Shown piece after piece: positions 1-8,915 of a DNA stretch of 64,000 bases. The position numbers and the translations under genes were made by a program. The DNA comes from Pyropia yezoensis (Eukaryota; Rhodophyta; Bangiophyceae; Bangiales; Bangiaceae). How positions within the stretch are numbered: the first letter of the stretch is position 1; every line of letters starts with the position of its first letter. The notes under the pieces are model-generated. The model worked only from the letters and a program-made list of their open reading frames with translations. It was not told the origin of the DNA and did not search any database. The stretch is from contig CM020618.1 of the NCBI GenBank assembly GCA_009829735.1, positions 11,871,119-11,935,118 of the forward strand, in the 5' to 3' direction.

Positions 1-57
1 CGAGGCGGGTCTCGTGCCGCGATAGCCAGGACGTCTCTCCCCAACTTGGGGAGAGCC

Positions 58-2001
58 ATGGCGACTCCGGGAGTGGAGACGGACTCTCTCGATGAGCGTA
101 TGGAGGACACCTCCTACGGTGCAGCGCCTGCCGGGACTTCCGGCGGGGGCTCCGCGATCGCTCCGGGGGGTGGGACTCCCGCGTCACCCGGCTTTGGGTT
201 GACGGCAGGATCTCCCCCGGAGGCGGGACAAGTTGTCCCGCGTGAGGCCTTGGGGCGGTGGTTTTACCCCGCTTGGCCTCTGTATGAGGAGGGGTTGACT
301 GTTCTTCGCTGTGGCCGACTCGGCGCAGCGATGGGTCGGGTATGGGACCGCCTACGGGAGAAGTATCCCCGTAGGGTCGGGTTCCCTGCCGGCTTCAGGA
401 CGGACCAGTTTGCCTTCCTGGACGACGAGGAGGTCGAGGACGTGCAGCGGGCCAAGGCCATGGTGGACCGCGGGGGAACTATCCCGGGTCCCGGCGACTT
501 GCCGACCTTCACTTGGGACGCGGTGGCAACTCGCCCCCCGTACCTTCACGAGGCCGATCCGCACACTCATCACTTTGATGTGCGGATGGAGAAGGACTTC
601 CGGCGAGGTCCCTACTTGGTGACCTCGGCTCAACTTGAGTTTCCTCAGCAGTCTGCTGCCAGTAAGGAGCAATACTACCCGAAGAAGCCCGAGTGGTGGC
701 CTCAAGTTGAGGTCCCCTACGGGTTCCCGGCATTGTTGCCACGGTTGCTTGACCACTTCGGCTCCCTCATGTTGACGGCTGGCCCTGATCATCTGGTGTG
801 GGCCATGTTGGCCACCCAGTGGCTCCTCGAGGTCATGTCGACCTGGGTGTCATGTGTTCAGCGGCGGGGGATGCTCTGGCATCTCCCCCTCCGGCTCATC
901 CAGGGTTTGGAACAGCTCACCCCTCAGCTAGTTGCTGAGGGGTGCTCGTCAGGACAACTCACTCTACTTGAGGAGATGCTCCGCCTCCACAAGTTTATCG
1001 AGTGGGAGAGCATTGAGCACAAGTTGCGCCGCCCCACTCGGGGGCCCAAGGACGATGGCGCACTTCGCCAGTTCGTGTGGGTCGCTCGTGAACTTCACGA
1101 CGGCCGTGTGGTCCTACGAGAGGGGTTGGGCATCGGGGACTACCCGTATGCCCCGGGGGTGGATCGTCACACTGCGCCACCCCCGGACAAGCCCATAGTT
1201 ATGGCTGTGCCCTCATATGATGACCATATGACTCAACCTACTGCGGGGGCCCCAAGTCGGGGTCGCAGTTACACCCGGGTACCGCCACCTCGGCGTGCCC
1301 CTCCGCTTCCTCCTGTTCCTTTCCAGCCTCACGGGAACATCCCGATCAGCGTGGCCGTGGAGTCATCCACACCGGTGTCTCCCAACTTGGGGGCCACCCT
1401 CCTGACGGTATACCCCAAGTTGGTGTTACCGCCCACGCCTCTAACCTCAGAGATGATGATCACCACGTTGGTGCGCACCATTTCCTGGTTGGCCGCGTCG
1501 ACCGCAACCCTCCAAAGTTCCGAGACTCCTCAACTTGAGGAGCGCGTTCGTACTGCAGTGGCGACCGCGAGTTGCGAGTCGGTGGCGGAGTTTATGACGG
1601 CCGAGTTGGCTCGCATTGGGGCTATTATGCCCCAGCCAACCCCACTTGGGCGTGGCAAGCGTCGTGCGAGCCGGGCATACTCGCCTCCTCGCCGTCGTCG
1701 CCGTCACTCGCGGCGCTCTCCCTCCGTGTCGGAAGACGAGTTGTCTTACTCCGTCTCGGAGTCCTCTACCCCATCGGAGACGGAGTCTGTCCAGCGTCTG
1801 CGTCGCAAACTTGCGCGCAAGACCAGGCAGAAGAGTAGCCACGGTCGGCGCCACTTGCGCGACCGTGAGGGGCGCGACGGTTCCGACTTGGAGCCGCCGC
1901 CCCTTCCAACGAGTGGAGACCGTTATCGGCGTGGGTCTCGCCGCTCGCCTCCACGTGAGGGCGAGGGCCGTGGAGTGGGAGAGTCTAGCATGCGTGCCTA
2001 G
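58..2001 (+). CDS. Antisense accessory protein of the chromovirus (ORF X), RS-rich C-terminus
   Basis: A 647-aa intact reading frame between pol and the 3' LTR side of element 1, transcribed against gag-pol. Its stop is 111 bp from the pol stop, so the two are convergent. The ATG at 58 is preferred because the decayed second copy (10887) has an ATG at the same aligned place, just after a conserved palindrome. The N-terminal half (about residues 60-360) looks folded and is the better conserved part. Next comes a Pro-rich linker, another ordered stretch (about 430-520), and an Arg/Ser-rich basic tail (about 535-647) that suggests nucleic-acid binding or nuclear location. I recognise no known domain. 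Additional, sometimes antisense, ORFs 3' of pol are known in some plant Ty3/gypsy lineages. Whether this one is related to those, and what it does, is unknown. Confidence 0.8.
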   Translation: MATPGVETDSLDERMEDTSYGAAPAGTSGGGSAIAPGGGTPASPGFGLTAGSPPEAGQVVPREALGRWFYPAWPLYEEGLTVLRCGRLGAAMGRVWDRLREKYPRRVGFPAGFRTDQFAFLDDEEVEDVQRAKAMVDRGGTIPGPGDLPTFTWDAVATRPPYLHEADPHTHHFDVRMEKDFRRGPYLVTSAQLEFPQQSAASKEQYYPKKPEWWPQVEVPYGFPALLPRLLDHFGSLMLTAGPDHLVWAMLATQWLLEVMSTWVSCVQRRGMLWHLPLRLIQGLEQLTPQLVAEGCSSGQLTLLEEMLRLHKFIEWESIEHKLRRPTRGPKDDGALRQFVWVARELHDGRVVLREGLGIGDYPYAPGVDRHTAPPPDKPIVMAVPSYDDHMTQPTAGAPSRGRSYTRVPPPRRAPPLPPVPFQPHGNIPISVAVESSTPVSPNLGATLLTVYPKLVLPPTPLTSEMMITTLVRTISWLAASTATLQSSETPQLEERVRTAVATASCESVAEFMTAELARIGAIMPQPTPLGRGKRRASRAYSPPRRRRRHSRRSPSVSEDELSYSVSESSTPSETESVQRLRRKLARKTRQKSSHGRRHLRDREGRDGSDLEPPPLPTSGDRYRRGSRRSPPREGEGRGVGESSMRA

Positions 2002-2112
2002 TTGGCAGCTGCCTTTGTTGTGAGAGTGTGAGGGTTAGGGCTGTAGTTTAAAGCCACTCTGCGTACCACTTCGACTTGAAGCACTCTCTTGGCACTGTTG
2101 CTCGGCCTTCCC

Positions 2113-5100
2113 TCACGTTGAGGGAGGGCTGTTAGGGTCTATCTCGTTCCGGGCACAGTACGCCCGGACCTTCTCAGCAGGAAGGTCCTCCACATACTCC
2201 CACGTATCATCCTTGGCTTTGTAGCCAAACCAACGCACCCTCAACATGAGGCGGTCAGTATCCTCATCCCAGCCGTGGTCGATGAACTTGTCGAACACGT
2301 ACTCCTGCGGGCCCTGTTTGGCTGCAGGCAGCGAGGGCAGGCGCCACGTTTTCAAAGCACGCGCCCAAGCTGGGTCGCCTGCAGGCGGTGGAGCAACTTT
2401 GACCACGTCCTGTCCGTTCACTGTGCGGACCCCATCGTCACTTTCGATGGTGAAACGCCGCCCATCAGTACGAAGGACCTGGTACGGCCCCTTCGTCTGG
2501 AACACCAACTTACCCCCAGTTGGGGTGTGTGAGTGGACCAATACCCAGTCACCCTGCTCGGGGACATGCTTGGCGTTGCGCACCTTTTTGTCAAAGGTAC
2601 GCTTGTAGCGCTTTTGTGCTTTGTCCATCTCAGCCCTGACTTTAGGGATGAGGTTTTCAAGCCTAGCAGCGAACTCCGCCTTACTCTCAGTAGGAGTGGG
2701 CGTACTGCCACCATCCTCCCTAGTTGGGAGCGGCCGCCGCACGGCAATAGACCGCACGCGACGGGGGGTCACAAAAGCGAGGGGTACTTCCCCGGTAGAT
2801 GAGTGAACCTGCGAATTGTAGGCAGTGGTCAGAATAGAAATGTATTGGTCCCACGTCTTCACGTGCTCACTCACATAATGGCGCAGCTGCCTAACAATAG
2901 TTTTGTTGAAGCGCTCCACCTGCCCATTAGTTTGTGGGTGGTAGGGGGTGGCATAGTTTGCCTTAACCCCCAACATATCCAGCACTCCTTGAAACAGTAC
3001 AGACGCAAATTGCGGTCCATTGTCCGATAGTGTACTATCCGGAATGCCATACGCGGCAACCCAGTGATCTAGGAAGGCTGACACGACCGACATGGCCGTG
3101 ATCTCTGCCAGTGGGATCGCTCGCGTAAGTTTCGTGAAGCGGTCACAGATGACCAGGAGGTACTGGTTGCCCTCCTCGGTCACTGGCAGTGGCCCAAGGA
3201 TGTCCATCGCCAACGCGGCGAAGGGCTCCTTGGCCGGGAACAATAGCATAGCCGTAGTAGGCCGCCGTTCCATCAGACGGTTCTGTGCACAACTTGTGCA
3301 GGCAGCCACCCAACTGTAGATGTCCACCACCATGGACGGCCAGTAGTACCTGGTCCTCAGGGTCTGGTACAGTTTACTAGACCCCAGGTGTCCACCCGTG
3401 GGAGCGTTATGCTCCCTCTCAAGGATACTGTCCTTGAGGGATGCGGGGACGACAAGTTGTTCGGTCCCCTGGAATACCCCCCTCCTCATGAGGAGGCCAT
3501 CGTCTCCCAGGAAGAACCGCGTCTCCGCCACTGTATCCAGGGTATCCCTCTGCGACTTGCAGAAGGGATCCTCGGCCTGGGCCTTCACTACTTCGTCCAG
3601 GGACAGGGGCAAGTACTTCTTGTTCCCTGGCGCCTCGGGATTCAACGCCTGACCCGAGCGCGTGACTACCCCCACGATGGGGATGTCCTCATCGACTGGG
3701 GTGGTGTCCAGTCCCTCGGTCGGTACCCGAGAGAGGCCGTCGGCAAGGGCATGTTGCCTGCCAGGTCGGTACTCAATATCAAAGTTGAAGGGTGCAAGTC
3801 GCACCCTCCACCGGTTGAGACGAGTGTTCGTACAGTCCGTCTTGAAGATGAACTGCAACGCGCGGTGGTCACAGCGGATGAGGAACTTCTCACCCTCTAG
3901 GTAGTGACGAAGTGACGTCACCGCCCATACCACTGCGAGTCCTTCCAACTCGGTGACTCCGTAGTTCTTCTCGGCCGAGTTTAGCCCCTTGCTGAAGTAT
4001 CCCACCGGCAAGTACTCCTTGTCCGGCTGTTGCTGAAGCAACACACAACCAAGTTGGTCGTAGCTAGCGTCCACATCCAGGATGTAGTGGCCTCCCAACC
4101 TGGGAATAGCCAGGATAGGGGGCTTCAGCAGAAGGTCCCGAAGAGTCTCAAAGGATTCCTGCTCCACCCGACTTGGGGGAGGCAGGTTCTTCGGTAGCGT
4201 TGAGCTTACTAACTCATTCAACGGCTTCGCCACTTTGGCGAAGCCCTTAGTGAAACGTCGGTACACGTTACACATCCCGAGGAAGCTCCTCATCTGGGTC
4301 TGGGTCCGGGGGTACTGAGCCTTGCGGATGGCCCTCAAGTTTTTCTCGTTGACACTGAGACGCCCCGGACGGACAACATGTCCCAAGTACTCCACCTCTT
4401 GAGTGAAGAGGTGGCACTTACTCGCCTTCAGTGACACTCCGGCGTCAGCAAGTAGCTTGAACACCTGGCCAAGATGGCCAATGTGTTCCTCCGGACTTCG
4501 GGAGAACACAATGATATCGTCTAGGTACACGAGACAGATCTGCCACCGTACTCCGGCCAGAATCATGTCCATAGCGCGCTGGAAAGTTGCCGGCGCGTTA
4601 CACAGGCCAAACGGTAGGCGCTTGCACTGGTAGGTACCACATTGACAGGTAAAGGTAGTTTTATGCCTGTCCTCCGGGGCAATGGGAATTTGCCAGTACC
4701 CCGCGTTACAGTCCAGGGTAGAGAACACGTTTGCCTCCCCCAGAGAGTCCAGACAGTCATCCATCCGAGGTAGGGGATAACTATCCTTCACCGTGCTCTC
4801 GTTGAGCTTACGGTAGTCGATACAGAACCGGGGGGTCCCATCAACTTTGGGGACGATCACCACCGGACTCGCCCACTCGGCGTTGCTGGCCTCGATCACA
4901 TCGAGGGCCTCCATGCGAGCAACTTGCTCCTTAACGAGGGCCCTTGAACGGGGTCCCCCCCTATACGGTTGTTGGCGTATAGGGGGCGCACCGGGTTTCA
5001 ACTCGATCCGGTGTTGGGTAGCTCTCATGAGTCCCAATTGACCATCCCACAACTTGTGATATTGGTCCAAGAGGCGTTCAACTTGAACCCTCAACCTGGG

Positions 5101-6096
5101 TGGGACACCCTCCATGTTTACCTGGGGCCGAGGAGAGGCGGCCGACTTGGCTTGATGCTTCTCCTTTCCGGACTTCGGGTCGCTACTTGCGCCCGCGCTG
5201 AGGGTGACCGCTACTACCGGTCCCTCGTGTTGGTCGATATAGCCGAACTTGGCCCCCGACTTGAAGAACTTGGGCGACGAGCTCAGGTTCATCACCTGGA
5301 TCCTCCACGGGACTCCGGCTTTGGAGTCCATCGTGCCCAGGGCAACATGCACTTGGTGCTTGCGAGCAAGACGGGGGTTAGGGTGCACCAACCCGTTCCC
5401 CGCATAATCAGTTACAACATCCACGTGCGCCACCGAGTTGGGGGGCAACATGACTTTACGGGCTAAACGCAGAGTAGCAGTAAACCCTTCCCTCACAGAA
5501 CAAACAGGCTTCGACTGTGAAACTGTCACAGGAGCCACAGACTTTCCCTTACCAAGGATGGGGATAGTCTCCCCATTCATCAACTTGACCCAGTACTCAG
5601 GGCCACAAATCAAAGGCACTTGTGTTACGACATAAGGGGTACCCAGAAGCAGGGGTACCGATATATTCTCAACTACACCATAGGTCACGTCGACCTCATG
5701 GGTCCCCAACCGAGTTGGTAGGGTCACGGCACCAACGATGGGAAGTACCCCACCATTGATATCGATCAGATGGTCAGCTTTAGACTTCCAGCGTTGGAGC
5801 CTCATCCCCTTTGGTAATAGCGACTTGCGTATCAAGGAGGCTCCTGACCCGGTATCAAGTACGATACGGGCACAACAGGCGCGGCCGGGGGCAAGTTGCA
5901 CCCGTCCAGCCACCTGGAAGTTCTCACCCGTCAGCACCGCGATGACCCGACGTGGGTTTACGTTCTTGGGAAGTCCCACCCGAGGTGGGCGGACTCCCTT
6001 AGGTCGCCGCAGTATCCGACACGGTTGGTTCGTCCTCTTGGCCCACTTGGCCGAGGCTGCCGTTGTGAGCTTCGGACGACCAGCTCCAACGGTCAT
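2113..6096 (-). CDS. pol: Pol polyprotein of Ty3/gypsy chromovirus
   Basis: Intact 1327-aa polyprotein. The aspartic protease motif DTGSG is at residues 81-85. The reverse transcriptase core spans about 390-560, with the catalytic YLDD at 524-527. RNase H spans about 668-790, with acidic residues in LDVDAS, TELEG, RCDH and ADGLSR. The integrase zinc-binding H896/H903/C933/C936 is followed by the catalytic triad D965, D1025, E1061 (D,35E spacing) and a KGPY motif near 1202 (GPY/F module). A chromodomain ends the protein at about 1264-1315 (KDDTWEYVEDLPAEKV), which in chromoviruses directs integration to particular chromatin. The ATG overlaps the gag stop in an ATGA arrangement, in the -1 frame. 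This suggests termination-reinitiation or a -1 shift rather than a gag-pol fusion. All catalytic residues are present, so the enzyme may be active. Confidence 0.97.
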   Translation of the reverse strand: MTVGAGRPKLTTAASAKWAKRTNQPCRILRRPKGVRPPRVGLPKNVNPRRVIAVLTGENFQVAGRVQLAPGRACCARIVLDTGSGASLIRKSLLPKGMRLQRWKSKADHLIDINGGVLPIVGAVTLPTRLGTHEVDVTYGVVENISVPLLLGTPYVVTQVPLICGPEYWVKLMNGETIPILGKGKSVAPVTVSQSKPVCSVREGFTATLRLARKVMLPPNSVAHVDVVTDYAGNGLVHPNPRLARKHQVHVALGTMDSKAGVPWRIQVMNLSSSPKFFKSGAKFGYIDQHEGPVVAVTLSAGASSDPKSGKEKHQAKSAASPRPQVNMEGVPPRLRVQVERLLDQYHKLWDGQLGLMRATQHRIELKPGAPPIRQQPYRGGPRSRALVKEQVARMEALDVIEASNAEWASPVVIVPKVDGTPRFCIDYRKLNESTVKDSYPLPRMDDCLDSLGEANVFSTLDCNAGYWQIPIAPEDRHKTTFTCQCGTYQCKRLPFGLCNAPATFQRAMDMILAGVRWQICLVYLDDIIVFSRSPEEHIGHLGQVFKLLADAGVSLKASKCHLFTQEVEYLGHVVRPGRLSVNEKNLRAIRKAQYPRTQTQMRSFLGMCNVYRRFTKGFAKVAKPLNELVSSTLPKNLPPPSRVEQESFETLRDLLLKPPILAIPRLGGHYILDVDASYDQLGCVLLQQQPDKEYLPVGYFSKGLNSAEKNYGVTELEGLAVVWAVTSLRHYLEGEKFLIRCDHRALQFIFKTDCTNTRLNRWRVRLAPFNFDIEYRPGRQHALADGLSRVPTEGLDTTPVDEDIPIVGVVTRSGQALNPEAPGNKKYLPLSLDEVVKAQAEDPFCKSQRDTLDTVAETRFFLGDDGLLMRRGVFQGTEQLVVPASLKDSILEREHNAPTGGHLGSSKLYQTLRTRYYWPSMVVDIYSWVAACTSCAQNRLMERRPTTAMLLFPAKEPFAALAMDILGPLPVTEEGNQYLLVICDRFTKLTRAIPLAEITAMSVVSAFLDHWVAAYGIPDSTLSDNGPQFASVLFQGVLDMLGVKANYATPYHPQTNGQVERFNKTIVRQLRHYVSEHVKTWDQYISILTTAYNSQVHSSTGEVPLAFVTPRRVRSIAVRRPLPTREDGGSTPTPTESKAEFAARLENLIPKVRAEMDKAQKRYKRTFDKKVRNAKHVPEQGDWVLVHSHTPTGGKLVFQTKGPYQVLRTDGRRFTIESDDGVRTVNGQDVVKVAPPPAGDPAWARALKTWRLPSLPAAKQGPQEYVFDKFIDHGWDEDTDRLMLRVRWFGYKAKDDTWEYVEDLPAEKVRAYCARNEIDPNSPPST

Positions 6097-8039
6097 TCGT
6101 TTCCCGCCGACTTGGCGTCCGAATCTGAGGGCGAAGGGGACGGCGACGAGTCCGAGGACGACGTGTCCGCCCCCTCCGTCGAGGGTGTGGCGACCGCCAC
6201 CACTGGTCGAGACCCACCCTCGCGGCGTGAACGCACTTCGTTCGTAGCCGACTTCTTACTCGCATTCCTAACAAGCTGTTGGATGCGTTTACTCAACTTG
6301 GGGCAATCATATGCCCAGTGACCATCGGAGTTGCAGTTCCAACACCGATGATCAGTTCCCGGAGGGGTCTTCCCAACTGGGGAAGACGACGAGGTACCTT
6401 GGGAAGTTCCCACGGCAGCTACCACCCTCTCCTTGCGGATTCGGCGTGCCTCTCGCAACTCTCTGGCCTGGCGCGCCTCTTCCCGTTCCTTGGCCAACTC
6501 GGCCTGACGCTCCTGGCGTTGTTCCTCCCGCAACTTGCGGTAGGCCTCGCCTCTGCGGTAGGCGAACCTAGCCAACTCGGCCAGGGTCGCCCGGGCAGTG
6601 TTATGCTCCCGGGTCTCCATCCGGACTGATCAGTGGAGTCCTTCCACAAACCGACTCTTCACCACAGCTTGTGGATGAAGAAACCCACAAAGATTGTTGA
6701 GCTTACGGACTCGCTCCGCAAAGGACAACTCGTCCTCCGCCTCTTCCTGATGGGCTTGCGTAAACTCCTCGACTTGAGAAGCCAACGCCGCTTCATCAAC
6801 CATGGCCCTCAACAACCAGTTGACGAGCTCCAAATAGGACGTCACCTCCCCAGCGCCTCCACTTGAGGAGCTGGGCATGACGGACATAAGTTCTGTCCGC
6901 AGGTCTCCCTTCGTAAACTCCTGTAGCATGTAAAAAGCCATGCCTTCACTTATGGCATTGTCGTCACAGGCTTTTGTGAAACGACGTAGGAACTCAAAGA
7001 CACGGAGGGGGGGAGTTCCATCCCACTCCGCTTTGTGCCCAAAAGAGTGAAGTGCATTCTTCTTGGCACGGCCCATGGCTCGGGCCTGGTCAGGACCATA
7101 CGCCACCGACTTGTTGTGGAGGGCGTAGGTCTCACAGTCAAAGATCCTCTGGTAGACCGGGTTGGCTACCTGGATCTTGGGCGGCACCTCACGTTGAGGG
7201 AACAGCCGCTGTGGCACTGGGGTAAGTTCACCCACAGTGCCTGTAGTCCGGCGCGGCGCGCTTGGTGTAGCCGCCGGTGTTGTCGGGGGGAACTCCCCCA
7301 TGAAGGGCGTACGCCCCACCGAGTATGGTGTGGCTCCCTCGTTGGGAGTCACAGGGGTCGCCCCCTGTTCAGGGCGGCCCGAGATAGGTGTCAGGGGGGA
7401 CACCCCCTGCGCCTGCGGGCTCGAAGGCCCCAATCCGGTCTGGACATTAAGGCCATCTGGCAAACTCGCCACAATCTGATTCAGAATAGTATTCGTCATC
7501 GTGACCACCAGGTCCGGCAAAGTCTGCCGCAACACAGTGGTCGCCTCCCGACGGACAGTTTCCGCGAGGAGTGGATTGACGACTCCAGTTGAGTCTCGGT
7601 CCACCTCCGGGAGTCCACCTGAGGGGTAACCACGTTCCTCAGGGGTCTCAACCGGGGTCATGGGCGCGAGCCCATCGCCGACCAACGGAGGTCCGCCGTC
7701 CTCCGAAAGCCTAGTTGGCGATGGCTCCATGCCAAAGTTGGCTCCAACCCGAGTGGAACTCGCGGGGACAGTCCTCACCCCTTGGGACGTTCCCGTTGAG
7801 TATACCACGCGGTGGCCAGACTTCGGCCCACCCACGTCAGAAGTGTCACCCGAGTGAACTCCCGACTGAGTCGGGGTGGCCTGTTGCCCGCCCGCACTTC
7901 CAGTCCTGCTGGCTTGAGGGACCTCTAGTCCCTCTGCGACCCCAGGTAAACCCACCTGTGTCTCACCAGTATTCAAAGGCACTGAAGTACGTGCGTCACC
8001 CGTGTACTCCCCGGACGACGGGGGGTCCGAGCTAGCCAT
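6093..8039 (-). pseudogene. gag: Gag of chromovirus, interrupted by one in-frame UGA
   Basis: One continuous reading frame of 649 codons on the minus strand, from ATG 8037-8039 to the stop at 6093-6095. It is broken only by TGA at 6630-6632. The part before the stop (469 aa) has a long Pro/Thr/Gly-rich N-terminus and then a capsid-like segment (roughly residues 310-469) ending SRFVEGLH. The part after it resumes in frame with a methionine 4 codons later, an Arg/Glu-rich helix, and a perfect CCHC zinc knuckle (CWNCNSDGHWAYDC, C-x2-C-x4-H-x4-C) near 6303-6344. The knuckle binds RNA in retroelement Gags. The stop is probably a single substitution (for example CGA or TGG to TGA). Programmed readthrough is possible but not supported by anything else seen. 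The C-terminus overlaps the pol ATG. Confidence 0.88.
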
Positions 8040-8139
8040 GTTGGCTAACGATCCGTATGACACGGTCCAAGTCCACCGTTCCTCTGAGACAGAGGGCCCC
8101 CTACACCCGGGTGCACCCGGAGGTAAAGTTTACCTCTGT

Positions 8140-8156
8140 CCCCTGCTGCTCCACCA
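8140..8156 (-). promoter_or_regulatory. tRNA primer-binding site of element 1
   Basis: On the minus strand, two bases after the LTR end GCCACA, comes TGGTGGAGCAGCAGGGG. It is complementary to a tRNA 3' end finishing in CCACCA, the expected position and form of the minus-strand primer-binding site of an LTR retrotransposon. I cannot assign the tRNA species by eye. Confidence 0.7.
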
Positions 8157-8158
8157 AA

Positions 8159-8626
8159 TGTGGCAAAAACCACTCGCACACACAGTACCCAAGTTGGGGC
8201 GGTGTGCGAGGGCTGCCTCCCGTGTCGGGGGAACCGGAAGAAGTGCAAGTCGCACACACTCTATCCCTGTTGTGGGGCAATCCCCCCACGGACAAACAAG
8301 ATGATGGTGTGTGGTCCAACAGTTTCTTGGTCGGGACGGGGACGCAGGGCCAAGCCCCGCTGTCCCTCCCCTTATCCCCCCAGGGTCCACTCAGAATCTC
8401 GCCACTCAGAATCTCCCACCCCAGCACCTGCCCACCGGGCCACACGAAAATTCAAGACGATAAATGCAGAAAACCCTCAAATCCAAGTTGGATTTACTAC
8501 TAAGCTAACTATCCCGAACTTAGGGAATATGGACCCAAATGCAGGGGGAGGAACGGATCAGGCTAGTGGCCTGCCGCCCCTTGCATGGCACGTGTTGCCC
8601 CCTACCTGGGGGTCAATACTGCCACA
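8159..8626 (-). repeat. 5' LTR of element 1 (468 bp)
   Basis: Read on the minus strand it begins TGTGGC and ends GCCACA, a perfect 6-bp inverted terminal pair typical of LTRs. It aligns along its length with 11213-11678 (plus) and with a truncated copy at 33575-34018. It carries a 15-bp tandem duplication (8387-8401 and 8402-8416) and a 17-bp palindrome at 8479-8495 centred on CAAGTTG. It should contain the promoter and polyadenylation signals of the element. Confidence 0.9.
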
Positions 8627-8804
8627 ACCACGTCCTCCAGGAAGCCCGACTTGGGTGCGTGCGCTCAAGGCGTGGCGTCTGCCGCGCGGTCTGCCTCGTG
8701 CCAAAGATGATACATGGGAGTACGTGGAGGACCTTCCCGCTGAAAAGGTCCAGGCTTACTGCGCCCGGAATGACATCGACCCTGATTGCCCTCCATCTAC
8801 GTGA
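8627..8804 (+). pseudogene. pol: Pol C-terminal fragment with deleted chromodomain core
   Basis: Translation gives WVRALKAW, then after a gap KDDTWEYVEDLPAEKV and an end matching the element 1 pol C-terminus, including the final PPST and stop. Compared with element 1, about 35 residues of the chromodomain core (around pol residues 1257-1293) are missing without a frame change. The left boundary is the insertion point of element 1. Confidence 0.88.
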
Positions 8805-8915
8805 GGGAAGGCCAAGTGGTCAGGCCCAGAGAGTGCTTCAGGTCGAAGTGGTACCCAAACGGGCTTTTATCTATAGCCCTAACCCACTCACTCTCACAAC
8901 AATGGCAGCTGCCAC

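Larger units (their letters stand above)
1..8626 (-). mobile_element. Ty3/gypsy chromovirus, element 1 (3' end beyond window)
   Basis: Seen: reading on the minus strand from 8626, the order is 5' LTR (8626-8159), a 2-nt gap, primer-binding site, gag, pol with protease-RT-RNaseH-integrase-chromodomain, then an opposite-strand gene (ORF X). The 3' LTR lies beyond position 1. This domain order defines Ty3/gypsy (Metaviridae-type) elements, and the C-terminal chromodomain defines the chromovirus branch. Pol is intact, so the insertion looks young; gag has one nonsense codon. The sequence directly outside the 5' LTR (8627 onward) is the pol tail of another copy on the plus strand, so this element sits inside a relative. 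Confidence 0.93.
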
